Shown here in pieces: positions 44,140-53,671 of a stretch of DNA of 64,000 bases. A program made the translations under genes and the position numbers. Source of the stretch: Streptomyces caelestis (GTDB lineage: Bacteria; Actinomycetota; Actinomycetes; Streptomycetales; Streptomycetaceae); assembly GCF_001279005.1 (NCBI RefSeq), contig NZ_LGCN01000029.1:103681-167680 (forward strand), read 5' to 3'. The notes under the pieces were generated by a model. That model was not told the origin of the DNA. It did not search any database and saw nothing but the letters and a program-made list of their open reading frames with translations. Positions within the stretch are counted from its first letter, which is position 1, and each line of letters begins with the position of its first letter.

Positions 44140-45549
44140 TCAGAAAAGCTTGCTCGGGTTGAGAATGCCCAGCGGGTCGAAGACCTGCTTGACGGCCCGC
44201 TGCATCTCCAGTCCCACGGGGCCGATCTCGCGCGCCAGCCACTCCTTCTTCAGCACGCCGACCCCGTGTTCGCCGGTGATGGTGCCGCCGAGTTCCAGGC
44301 CGAGCGCCATGATCTCGTCGAAGGACTCGCGGGCCCGCCGGGACTCCTCGGGGTCCGTGGCGTCGAAGCAGACCGTCGGGTGGGTGTTGCCGTCGCCGGC
44401 GTGGGAGACGACGCCGATGGTGAGCCGGTGCTTCTCGGAGATCCGCTCGACGCCGTCGACGAACTCGCCGAGCTTCGAGCGGGGCACGCACACGTCGTCG
44501 ATCATCGTCGTGCCCTTGACCGCTTCGAGCGCGACCAGGGACATCCGCCGTGCCTGGAGCAGCAGTTCGGACTCGGCGGCGTCCTCGGCCGGCACGACCC
44601 GGGTGGCGCCCGCCTCCTCGCACAGCGCGCCGACGGCGGCGAGGTCGGCGGCCGGGTCGGTGGTGTCGAAGGCGGCCAGCAGCAGGGCCTCGGTGGACTC
44701 CGGAAGGCCCATGCGGGCCATGTCGTTGACGGCCTTGACGGTCGTACGGTCCATGAGTTCGAGGAGGGAGGGGACGTGGCCGCCGGCCATGACGCGGCAC
44801 ACCGCGTCGCAGGCGGCGGCGGAGGAGGAGAACTCGGCGGCCAGCACCAGCTGCCCGGGCGGCTTGGGCCGCAGGGCGAGGACCGCGCGGACGACGATGC
44901 CGAGGGAGCCCTCGGAGCCGACGAACAGGCGGGTCAGGTCGTACCCGGCGACGCCCTTGGCGGTGCGGCGGCCGGTGGACATCAGGCGGCCGTCGGCGAG
45001 GACCACGTCGAGGCCGAGGACGTAGTCGGCCGTCACCCCGTACTTCACGCAGCACAGCCCGCCCGACGCGGTGCCGATGTTGCCGCCGATGGTGCACGTC
45101 TCCCAGCTGGAGGGGTCGGGCGGGTAGTACAGGCCGTGCTCGCCGACCGCGCGGGAGAGCGCGGCGTTGACGACGCCGGGTTCGACGACGGCGATCCGGT
45201 CGACCGGGCTGATCTCCAGGATGCGGTCCATCTTCGTCAGGGAGAGCACGACGCAGCCGTCGGTGGCGTTGGCGGCGCCGGACAGACCGGTGCGGGCGCC
45301 CTGCGGGACGACGGGGACGCGCAGTTCGGTGGCGGTGCGCATGACGTGCCGGACCTGGTCGACCGTGCGCGGCAGGACCACCACCGCGGGGCGGCCGGCC
45401 GGGCAGAAGCTCGCCATGTCGTGGGCGTAGGAGGCCGTGACGTCGGGGTCGGTGAGGACGGCCTCGGGGGGCAGGCCGCCGAGCAGCCGGTCGACGAGGG
45501 GGCCGGCCGCCACCGTGTCTTCATCGCGTCGCGCTTCGATACGGCTCAT
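44140..45549 (-). CDS. FAD-linked oxidase, GlcD-type (glycolate/D-lactate dehydrogenase family)
   Basis: A 469-residue VAO/PCMH-family flavoprotein. VVVLPRTVDQVRHVMRTATE and VVPQGARTGLSGAANATDGC bind FAD pyrophosphate, and PDPSSWETCTIGGNIGTASG continues the FAD domain. The C-terminal substrate domain has VSHAGDGNTHPTVCFD with metal ligands and TGEHGVGVLKKEWL. It would oxidise a 2-hydroxyacid such as glycolate or D-lactate and feed electrons to the membrane; no Fe-S GlcF partner lies beside it. ATG 45549 is taken since homology starts there. It is divergent from the TPR gene. Confidence 0.93.
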   Translation of the reverse strand: MSRIEARRDEDTVAAGPLVDRLLGGLPPEAVLTDPDVTASYAHDMASFCPAGRPAVVVLPRTVDQVRHVMRTATELRVPVVPQGARTGLSGAANATDGCVVLSLTKMDRILEISPVDRIAVVEPGVVNAALSRAVGEHGLYYPPDPSSWETCTIGGNIGTASGGLCCVKYGVTADYVLGLDVVLADGRLMSTGRRTAKGVAGYDLTRLFVGSEGSLGIVVRAVLALRPKPPGQLVLAAEFSSSAAACDAVCRVMAGGHVPSLLELMDRTTVKAVNDMARMGLPESTEALLLAAFDTTDPAADLAAVGALCEEAGATRVVPAEDAAESELLLQARRMSLVALEAVKGTTMIDDVCVPRSKLGEFVDGVERISEKHRLTIGVVSHAGDGNTHPTVCFDATDPEESRRARESFDEIMALGLELGGTITGEHGVGVLKKEWLAREIGPVGLEMQRAVKQVFDPLGILNPSKLF

Positions 45550-45659
45550 GATCACAGCGTGGCATCGGGGGCCATCGGTGTGAACCCCGTGTACGGCAGC
45601 CGCGTCACGCCGGAGTGTGATCATCGTATGGACATGGGGTGTGACGCACCGTGTACGCC

Positions 45660-47072
45660 ATGACGGTGTGCGCCACGGACGACAAGCCCCACGAGCCCCG
45701 GCGGCGGGTCCGCCGCCGGGCGCTGCTCGCCTCGGTCGCCGGATGCGCGGTGCTGGGCGCGGTGCCGGTGCTGTTGCTCTGGGGGCACCGGGCGCCGCCC
45801 GATCCGGCTCCGGGGGCGCGGGCGCTGGCGGCGGTCACCGGCGGGGTGCCGGCCGCGCTGCCCGACCTGGAGGCGCTGGTCGAGGAGCGCGAGCGGCGGG
45901 TGCGCGGGCGTCCGGGGGACGCGGAGGCCTGGGCGGTGCTCGGGGCGGCCCGGGTGGAGCAGGGGCTGCGGCTGGCGGACCCGGCGTACTGGCCGCGGGC
46001 CGAGAAGGCGCTGCGCACCTCGCTGAAGGTGCGGGCGAAGGGGAACGCCCCGGCGCTGCGGGGAATGGCCGCGCTGGCGAACGCGCGGCGGGACTTCGCC
46101 GGGGCGCGGAAGTGGGGCGAGGCGGCGCGGAGGCTGGAGCCGGAGCGGTGGACGACGTATCCGCCGCTGATCGAGGCGTCCGCCGGGCTCGGGGACGACG
46201 AGGAGACGGGGAAGCTGCTGGAGAAGCTGACGGACCTGCGCTCCGGGCCCGCCGTGATGGCGCGGGCGGCGGCCGTGTACCGGGACCGGGGCTGGCGGGA
46301 GGACGCGGCGGCGAAGCTGGCGGACGCGGCGTCGGCCGCCGGGGAGCCGGCCGAGCGGGCGGCGTACCTGGAGCGGGCCGGGCAGCTCGCCTGGGAGCGC
46401 GGCGACCGCCAGGACGCGCTGCGGTACTTCCGGGAGGCGGTGCGGATCGACCCCGACCAGTGGGCGGCGCAGGCGGGACAGGGCAGGGCGCTGGCGGCGC
46501 TGGGGCGGACGACGGAGGCGCTGAGCGCGTACCGGGCGGCGCTGGCGAGGCAGCCCCGGCCGGAGTACGCGCTGGAGCTGGGGGAGCTGTACGAGTCGCT
46601 GGGGCTGGAGCGGGCCGCGGAGGTGCAGTACGGGGTGGTGCGGGAGCGGGTTCGGCTGGCCGCGGCGCACGGGGGCGACGAAGGGCTGGTGCTGGGGCGG
46701 TTCGAGGCGGACCACGGGAACGCGGCCGGTGCCGTGCGGCGGCTCCGGGGGCTGTGGGAGCGGCAGCCGTCCACCGCGGTGGCGGACGCGCTGGGGTGGG
46801 CGCTGCACCGGGCGGGCGAGCACGAGGAGGCGCTGCCCTTCGCCGTGCGGGCGACCGAGGGGACGGAGGGGGGCGGGGTGCGGAGTGCGCTGTACGTGTT
46901 CCACCGGGGGATGATCGAGCGGTCGCTGGAGCGGTACGGGGCGGCTCGGCGGCACCTGCAGGAGGCCCTCCGGATCAACCCGTGGTTCTCGCCGGTGCGG
47001 GTGCCGCAGACGAAGGCGGCACTGGCCCGCCTGGGTGAGCCTTCCCTCCGGGCGGGGCCCGGGCTTTCCTGA
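45660..47072 (+). CDS. Membrane-anchored tetratricopeptide-repeat protein
   Basis: A protein of about 470 residues. An N-terminal basic region and one membrane span (RALLASVAGCAVLGAVPVLL) place most of it outside or at the membrane. The rest is TPR helices (AEAWAVLGAARVEQGLRLAD, AERAAYLERAGQLAWERGDR, DALRYFREAVRIDPDQWAAQ, YALELGELYESLGLERAAEV), probably a protein-protein scaffold. ATG 45660 or GTG 45651 could be the start; neither has a good ribosome site. A perfect 19-bp hairpin follows the stop region. No operon partner suggests what it binds. Confidence 0.85.
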   Translation: MTVCATDDKPHEPRRRVRRRALLASVAGCAVLGAVPVLLLWGHRAPPDPAPGARALAAVTGGVPAALPDLEALVEERERRVRGRPGDAEAWAVLGAARVEQGLRLADPAYWPRAEKALRTSLKVRAKGNAPALRGMAALANARRDFAGARKWGEAARRLEPERWTTYPPLIEASAGLGDDEETGKLLEKLTDLRSGPAVMARAAAVYRDRGWREDAAAKLADAASAAGEPAERAAYLERAGQLAWERGDRQDALRYFREAVRIDPDQWAAQAGQGRALAALGRTTEALSAYRAALARQPRPEYALELGELYESLGLERAAEVQYGVVRERVRLAAAHGGDEGLVLGRFEADHGNAAGAVRRLRGLWERQPSTAVADALGWALHRAGEHEEALPFAVRATEGTEGGGVRSALYVFHRGMIERSLERYGAARRHLQEALRINPWFSPVRVPQTKAALARLGEPSLRAGPGLS

Positions 47073-47128
47073 ACGGCGCGTCGGTGCGGGGCGGGGGTGT
47101 CGCGCGGCCCGGCGTCGGCGGTGTGCCG

Positions 47129-47168
47129 CGCGTCCACCCGTGCCGCCCCGGCGGCACGGGTGGACGCG
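47129..47168. terminator. Perfect 19-bp hairpin between convergent TPR and hppD genes
   Basis: CGCGTCCACCCGTGCCGCC (47129-47147), loop CC, then its exact complement to 47168. It stands between the TPR stop and the hppD stop and is symmetrical, so it can serve both strands. Confidence 0.85.
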
Positions 47169-47181
47169 TTGCGGGGGTGTG

Positions 47182-48390
<1,209 letters not shown>

Positions 48391-48449
48391 TCAGCCGTAC
48401 GCCCGCTCCGTCGGGCTTTCTGTACAGGATGACCATCGGGGAGGCCGGT

Positions 48450-48920
48450 ATGGCGATCGATCATCTGGACGGGCGGATCATCGTGCTGCTGGCGCGGGAG
48501 CCGCGGATCGGGGTGCTGGAGATGTCGCGGCGGCTCGGGGTGGCGCGCGGCACCGTGCAGGCCCGGCTGGACCGGCTTCAGTCGAACGGAGTCATCCGCG
48601 GATTCGGTCCCGAGGTGGATCCGGCGGCCCTCGGCTACCCGGTCACGGCGTTCGCCACGCTGCAGATCCGGCAGGGCCAAGGAGCCGACGTGCGGGCCCA
48701 CTTGGCGACGGTGCCGGAGGTGCTGGAGCTGCACACCACGACCGGTACCGGGGACATGATGTGCCGGCTGGTGGCGCGTTCCAACGCCGATCTCCAGCGG
48801 GTGATCGACCGCGTCGTCGGTTTTGATGGCATCGTCCGGGCGTCCACGGCGATCGTCATGGAGAACCCCGTTCCGCTGCGGATCATCCCGCTGGTGGAGC
48901 AGGCCGCGCTCGGCGAGTGA
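48450..48920 (+). CDS. Lrp/AsnC-family regulator, probable hppD regulator
   Basis: A 156-residue feast/famine regulator. LDGRIIVLLAREPRIGVLEM and SRRLGVARGTVQARLDRLQS form the N-terminal HTH; TAFATLQIRQGQGADVRAHL and TGTGDMMCRLVARSNADLQR make the RAM amino-acid-sensing domain. Its position divergent from hppD suggests it responds to tyrosine or phenylalanine and regulates the gene. ATG 48450 was chosen because GGGGAGG lies five bases upstream; a longer version begins at 48429 without one. The next gene starts only 30 bp after its stop, so the betaine ABC operon may be its read-through partner. Confidence 0.93.
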   Translation: MAIDHLDGRIIVLLAREPRIGVLEMSRRLGVARGTVQARLDRLQSNGVIRGFGPEVDPAALGYPVTAFATLQIRQGQGADVRAHLATVPEVLELHTTTGTGDMMCRLVARSNADLQRVIDRVVGFDGIVRASTAIVMENPVPLRIIPLVEQAALGE

Positions 48921-48950
48921 CCCGACCTGGCCGAGCTGGGGTGAGCGGAC

Positions 48951-49598
48951 GTGAACTTCTGGGAGTACCTGGCCAACCGCCATCAGCAAGTGCTCGCCGA
49001 CGCCTACCAGCACGCCAGTGTCGTCTTCCAGTGCATGGTGATGGCGACCCTGCTCGGTGTGCTGATCGGGGTGGTCACCTACCGCAGCGAGTGGGCGGGC
49101 AACCTGGCCACGACCGCCACCGCCACCCTGCTGACCATCCCGGCGCTGGCCATGATCGGTCTGCTGATCCCGGTCGTGGGGCTCGGGGTGCCGCCGACGG
49201 TGATCGCGCTGACGCTGTACGGGCTGCTGCCGATCGTGCGGAACGCGATCGTGGGGCTGCGCGGGGTCGATCCGTCGCTGGTGGACGCGGCCGAGGGGAT
49301 CGGCATGTCGCGTACGGCCCGGCTGGCGCGGGTGGAGCTGCCGCTGGCCTGGCCGCCGATCCTGACCGGGATCCGGGTCTCCACCCAGATGCTGATGGGC
49401 ATCGCGGCCATCGCCGCGTACGCCTCCGGTCCCGGCCTCGGCAACCTGATCTTCCGCGGGATCGCCTCGCTGGGCAGCGAGAACGCGCTGAACCAGGTGC
49501 TCGCGGGCACCCTCGGGATCATCGTCCTCGCCCTGCTGTTCGACGCCGCGTACGTGCTGATCGGACGGCTGACCATTCCCGGGGGGATCCGTGCCTGA
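48951..49598 (+). CDS. OpuB-type betaine/choline ABC transporter permease, first
   Basis: A 215-residue membrane permease of the MetI/OpuB type. MNFWEYLANRHQQVLADAYQ is the family N-terminus, and GLRGVDPSLVDAAEGIGMSR then TARLARVELPLAWPPILTGI the EAA loop that meets the ATPase. Five spans are predicted. It starts with GTG at 48951, and the ATPase gene start overlaps its end by eight bases. With the other three genes it forms an uptake system for glycine betaine, choline or carnitine; the exact osmolyte is not readable. It follows the Lrp gene by 30 bp. Confidence 0.93.
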   Translation: MNFWEYLANRHQQVLADAYQHASVVFQCMVMATLLGVLIGVVTYRSEWAGNLATTATATLLTIPALAMIGLLIPVVGLGVPPTVIALTLYGLLPIVRNAIVGLRGVDPSLVDAAEGIGMSRTARLARVELPLAWPPILTGIRVSTQMLMGIAAIAAYASGPGLGNLIFRGIASLGSENALNQVLAGTLGIIVLALLFDAAYVLIGRLTIPGGIRA

Positions 49599-50850
49599 CG
49601 CCGGGACACCCGGGACGGAGTCCGGTTCGGCCGGGGCGGCCATCGAGCTGGAGGGCCTGACCAAGCGGTACCCGGGCAGCGCCCTGCCGGCGGTCGACGA
49701 CGTCAGCATGGACGTCCGGGCGGGCGAGACGGTGATTCTCGTCGGGCCGTCGGGGTGCGGGAAGTCCACCCTCCTGAAGATGATCAACCGGCTGATCGAG
49801 CCGACGGCCGGCCGGATCCGCATCGGCGGCGAGGACGTCACCGACATGGACCCGGTGCGGCTGCGCCGCACGATCGGGTACGCGATCCAGGCGAGCGGGC
49901 TGTTCCCGCACATGACGGTGGCGCAGAACATCGCGCTGGTGCCGAAGATGCTGCGCTGGCCGGCGGCCCGGGTGCGGGCGCGGGTGGAGGAGATGCTGGA
50001 CCTGGTCGGTCTGGACCCCGGCGAGTTCCACGGCCGCTATCCGCGTCAGCTGTCCGGCGGTCAGCAGCAGCGGGTCGGGGTGGCGCGGGCGCTGGCGGCG
50101 GATCCGCCGGTGCTGTTGATGGACGAGCCGTTCGGCGCGGTCGACCCGATCACCCGGGACCACCTCCAGGACGAGCTGATCCGGCTCCAGCGGGAGCTGC
50201 ACAAGACGATCGTCTTCGTCACCCACGACTTCGACGAGGCGATCAAGATCGGCGACCGGATCGCGGTGCTGCGCGAACGCTCCCACATCGCCCAGTTCGA
50301 CACCCCGGAGGCGATCCTCACCAACCCCGCCGATGACTTCGTGTCGGGCTTCGTGGGCGCCGGGGCCGCGCTGAAGCGGCTCAATCTCACCCGGGTGCGG
50401 GACGTGGGGATCACCGACTATCCGACGGTGACCGTCGACGACCCGCTCCAGCACATCTTCGAGCGGCTCCGCTCGGGCGGCGTCAACGAGGTCCTGGTGC
50501 TCGACAAGCGGGGGCGCCCCTACAAGTGGCTGCGGCGCGGCGACATGATGCGCGCCAAGGGGTCGCTGGCCCGCGCGGGCACGCTGGTGCACGACACGGT
50601 GACCCGGGACGCGACCCTGCGGGACGCGTTGGAGGCGGTGCTGACCGACAACACCGGCCGGGTTCCCGTCACCGGGCGGCGCGGTGCGTACGAGGGCGTG
50701 GTGGACGTGGAGACGCTGATGAACTCCGTGCACGAACTGCTGGAGGCGGACCGGCTGGAGGCGATGGACGCCCAGCACGATCTCCAGGAGCAGCGGTCCG
50801 CGCAGACGCACGCGGAGCAGGAGGGCTTCGGCGGGGAGGCGAAGGCGTGA
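49591..50850 (+). CDS. OpuB-type ABC transporter ATPase with CBS domains
   Basis: A 419-residue ATPase. Walker A GPSGCGKST (52-60), signature LSGGQQQ (154-160), Walker B VLLMDEP (174-180) and H-loop VFVTHDFDEA are intact. After residue 260 two CBS domains follow (GITDYPTVTVDDPLQHIFER and VTRDATLRDALEAVLTDNTG), which in OpuA-like proteins sense ionic strength or nucleotide and gate transport. The GTG start overlaps the first permease gene. Its stop overlaps the next start as GTGA. The acidic Gln-rich tail (LEAMDAQHDLQEQRSAQTHA) is disordered. Confidence 0.95.
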   Translation: MPDAGTPGTESGSAGAAIELEGLTKRYPGSALPAVDDVSMDVRAGETVILVGPSGCGKSTLLKMINRLIEPTAGRIRIGGEDVTDMDPVRLRRTIGYAIQASGLFPHMTVAQNIALVPKMLRWPAARVRARVEEMLDLVGLDPGEFHGRYPRQLSGGQQQRVGVARALAADPPVLLMDEPFGAVDPITRDHLQDELIRLQRELHKTIVFVTHDFDEAIKIGDRIAVLRERSHIAQFDTPEAILTNPADDFVSGFVGAGAALKRLNLTRVRDVGITDYPTVTVDDPLQHIFERLRSGGVNEVLVLDKRGRPYKWLRRGDMMRAKGSLARAGTLVHDTVTRDATLRDALEAVLTDNTGRVPVTGRRGAYEGVVDVETLMNSVHELLEADRLEAMDAQHDLQEQRSAQTHAEQEGFGGEAKA

Positions 50851-51848
50851 GGGCCTCCGCCTCCGGCTCTTCCGGACCTTCCGACCCCTCCGGGCCCTCC
50901 GGCTCCTCCGGGCCTTCCGGCTCCTCCGGGTTCTCCGGCTCTCCCGGCGCTCCCGGCTCTTCCGGCGCTTCCGGCGCTTCCGGCGCTTCCGGCTCTCCCG
51001 GGAGGCGGCCCGAGGGCGGGCAGGGGGTGGAGGGGCGCGCGCTCCGGGAGGAGGGCGGCGGGCGGCCGGACGGGGCGGAGGCCTCTCCCCCGCCCCCGGC
51101 CGCGAAGCCGCCCCGGGTGACCTGGCAGAAGCTGACGTTCCGGCCGGCGGTGCTGATCGCCCTGCTGCTGGCGACCTGGCTGTGGTTCGAGCAGGCGGAC
51201 CTCGACGCGCTCACCCGGAACGCGCTGTCGAACGGACAGGTGTCCAAGGCGCTGTGGCAGCACATCGAGCTCACCGTCATCTCGACGTTCTTCGTGCTGA
51301 TCATCGCGATCCCGCTGGGCATCCTGCTGACCCGCCGCATGTTCCGCAGGGCCACCCCGGTGGCGATGGCGCTGGCCAACATGGGCCAGGCCACCCCGGC
51401 GATCGGTCTGCTGGCGCTGCTGGTGATCTGGCTGGGCATCGGCCGCAGGGCGGCCCTGATCGGCATCATCGCCTACGCCGTGCTGCCGGTGCTGGCCAAC
51501 ACCATCGCGGGCCTGAGGGCCAACGACCCGACGCTGCTGGAGGCGGCGCGCGGCATCGGCATGTCCCCGCTGGGCGTGCTCGGCCGGGTGGAGCTGCCGC
51601 TGGCCGTCCCTCTCATCCTGGCGGGCGTGCGGACGGCGCTCGTCCTGAACGTCGGCACGGCGACGCTGGCGACCTTCGGCGGCGGCGGAGGGCTGGGCGT
51701 GCTGATCACCACCGGGATCACCAGCCAGCGGATGCCGGTGCTGGTGGTGGGCTCGGTCCTCACCGTCGCCCTCGCGCTGCTGGTGGACTGGCTGGCCTCC
51801 CTGGCGGAGCTGCTGCTGCGGCCGCGGGGTCTGGAGGCGGGCCCGTGA
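50847..51848 (+). CDS. OpuB-type permease, second, with collagen-like Gly-X-Y tail
   Basis: A 333-residue permease whose membrane half begins near residue 92 (WQKLTFRPAVLIALLLATWL) and carries the EAA loop NDPTLLEAARGIGMSPLGVL. The first part of the protein is unusual. Residues 7-54 are Gly-X-Y triplets (GSS GPS DPS GPS GSS GPS, with later GAP GSS GAS GAS), one Gly replaced by Asp. The related first permease lacks this. The segment is encoded by repeated TCCGGC-type codons and is predicted cytoplasmic. GTG 50847 overlaps the ATPase stop and has GGGGAGG upstream. It may be a lineage-specific repeat expansion. Confidence 0.88.
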   Translation: MRASASGSSGPSDPSGPSGSSGPSGSSGFSGSPGAPGSSGASGASGASGSPGRRPEGGQGVEGRALREEGGGRPDGAEASPPPPAAKPPRVTWQKLTFRPAVLIALLLATWLWFEQADLDALTRNALSNGQVSKALWQHIELTVISTFFVLIIAIPLGILLTRRMFRRATPVAMALANMGQATPAIGLLALLVIWLGIGRRAALIGIIAYAVLPVLANTIAGLRANDPTLLEAARGIGMSPLGVLGRVELPLAVPLILAGVRTALVLNVGTATLATFGGGGGLGVLITTGITSQRMPVLVVGSVLTVALALLVDWLASLAELLLRPRGLEAGP

Positions 51849-52810
51849 GACGTGTCCGCCTGCTCCTGGCCGGGGTGCTGCTGGCGGCGGCCTCGGGCTG
51901 CGGGCTGACCAGCGGCTCCCCCATGGTCGACGACGTGGAACCGGGCTCGATCGGCAAGGGGAAGCCGCTGGAGGGCGCGGAGCTCACCGTCACCTCGAAG
52001 CAGTTCACCGAGCAGCTCATCCTCGGCGCGATCATGGGCATCGCCTTCCAGGCGGCCGGCGCGCAGGTCGTCGACCGGACCGGCATCCAGGGCTCGGTCG
52101 GCTCCCGGGAGGCGGTCGTCAACGGCGACGCGGACGCCGGGTTCGAGTACACGGGCACGGCGTGGATCACGTACCAGGGCAACAGCACGCCGATCCCCGA
52201 CGCGCGCGAGCAGTGGAAGGCGGTGCGGGACGCCGATGTGCGCAACGGGGTGGTCTGGCTGGAGCCGTCGGAGCTGAACAACACCTACGCCCTCGCCATG
52301 AACCGGGCGAACCACGAGAAGTACCGCACCCGGACCCTCTCCGAGGTGGCGGAGCTGGCGAAGTCCGACCCGGGGGCGGTGACGCTGTGCGTGGAGGGCG
52401 AGTTCGCCAACCGCGCGGACGGGCTGCCGGGCATGGAGAAGGCGTACGGCATGGACATCCCGGCGCGCGACGTCACGCAGATGGACACCGGGATCATCTA
52501 CACCCAGACGGCCAAGGGCGCCTGCACGTACGGCGAGGTCTTCACCACCGACGGGCGCATCAAGTCCATGAACCTGGTGGTGATGGAGGACGACAAGAAG
52601 TTCTTCCCGAACTACAACGCGGCGCCGACCGTCAACTCCGACACCTTCGAGGAGTGGCCGGCCATCGCGGAGGTGCTCGCCCCGGTGACGGCGAGGCTGG
52701 ACAACACCGTGGCGCGGGACCTCAACGCGAAGGTGGACGTCGACGGGGAGGACCCGCACCAGGTGGCGCTGGACTGGATGGTGGCGGAAGGGTTCGTCAA
52801 GGAGGGCTAG
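51845..52810 (+). CDS. OpuB-type substrate-binding lipoprotein
   Basis: A 321-residue lipoprotein that captures betaine or choline outside the cell. The signal LLLAGVLLAAASGC ends in a lipobox Cys19. GAELTVTSKQFTEQLILGAI is the hallmark of the OpuAC/OsmX-type proteins. NGDADAGFEYTGTAWITYQG and GIIYTQTAKGACTYGEVFTT follow in the ligand cleft. The GTG start overlaps the second permease stop (GTGA), so all four ABC genes are coupled. The stop shares the palindrome CTAG with the convergent S16 peptidase gene. Confidence 0.94.
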   Translation: MRRVRLLLAGVLLAAASGCGLTSGSPMVDDVEPGSIGKGKPLEGAELTVTSKQFTEQLILGAIMGIAFQAAGAQVVDRTGIQGSVGSREAVVNGDADAGFEYTGTAWITYQGNSTPIPDAREQWKAVRDADVRNGVVWLEPSELNNTYALAMNRANHEKYRTRTLSEVAELAKSDPGAVTLCVEGEFANRADGLPGMEKAYGMDIPARDVTQMDTGIIYTQTAKGACTYGEVFTTDGRIKSMNLVVMEDDKKFFPNYNAAPTVNSDTFEEWPAIAEVLAPVTARLDNTVARDLNAKVDVDGEDPHQVALDWMVAEGFVKEG

Positions 52811-53598
52811 CAGCTGGGGACTTTCCCGGTGCCCTTCTCCAGGGCGACCAGCGCGTCGACGGCGCCCCCGAGGGTGGTGACCGGGATCAGGCGCAGGCCC
52901 TCGGGGAGTTCGGCCCGGGCGTCGGAGCACTCGTCCTTCGGCACCAGGAAGACGGTGGCGCCGTCCCGCTTGGCCGCCTGCGTCTTCAGGGGCACGCCGC
53001 CGACCGCGCCGACGGCGCCGGCCGCGTCGATCGTGCCCGTGCCGGCGACGACCCGGCCGCCGGTCAGGTCGCCGCCGCTGCCGTCGCCGTTCAGCTTGTC
53101 GACGATGCCGAGGGAGAAGAGCAGGCCGGCGCTGGGGCCGCCGACGTCGGCGAGCTCGAGGGTGACCTCGATGCCGTCGTCCTCGCGGTCGAGGTATCCC
53201 AGGGCGGCCCGGGTGGCCTCGTCCTGGGACTCCCGCATCTGCTCGCGGTTGTACTGCTCGATCTCCTTGACGCTGTCCCCGCTGGGGTAGACGGAGTCAC
53301 GGGGCATGACCGCCCGGTCCGTGTCGAACCAGCTGCCGACGACGTCCGGGAGGTTGACGCGGGTGTCCGGGGAGGTCGCCTCGATGGTGGTCATCCGCAG
53401 CTGCCCACTGGTCTCGCGGACCGGTGCGCCGGTGATCGTGATGACCTGGGCGCCCTTGTTCTCGCCGAGCACGTTCGCGGTCAGCCCGGGCTGCGCCACG
53501 GAGAAGGGGAGCGGGGCGAAGCCCGCGGTGGCCAGCAGGGCCGCTATGGGCGCCGCCAGGACGGCGAGGGCTTGGGGACGCGTGAGGCGGGAGAGCAC
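52807..53598 (-). CDS. Membrane-anchored Lon-type S16 peptidase (YlbL-like, short)
   Basis: A 263-residue protein with one N-terminal membrane anchor (ALAVLAAPIAALLATAGFAP) and an extracytoplasmic Lon catalytic domain. GGPSAGLLFSLG gives catalytic Ser156 and GAVGGVPLKTQAAKRDGATV gives Lys205. YlbL proteins are about 340 residues and carry a PDZ domain between anchor and protease; here the middle is short and I cannot see a PDZ. The Ser-Lys distance of 49 is longer than the 43 of Lon, explained by an inserted Gly-rich loop. Its stop overlaps that of the convergent OpuB lipoprotein gene. Confidence 0.87.
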   Translation of the reverse strand: MLSRLTRPQALAVLAAPIAALLATAGFAPLPFSVAQPGLTANVLGENKGAQVITITGAPVRETSGQLRMTTIEATSPDTRVNLPDVVGSWFDTDRAVMPRDSVYPSGDSVKEIEQYNREQMRESQDEATRAALGYLDREDDGIEVTLELADVGGPSAGLLFSLGIVDKLNGDGSGGDLTGGRVVAGTGTIDAAGAVGAVGGVPLKTQAAKRDGATVFLVPKDECSDARAELPEGLRLIPVTTLGGAVDALVALEKGTGKVPSC

Positions 53599-53671
53599 GG
53601 AGCCAATCTAACCTGCCGCCGCCGCGGGCAGTCGCGCCGTCCGACGTACCGCCGCCCGCGGGACGGGTGGC

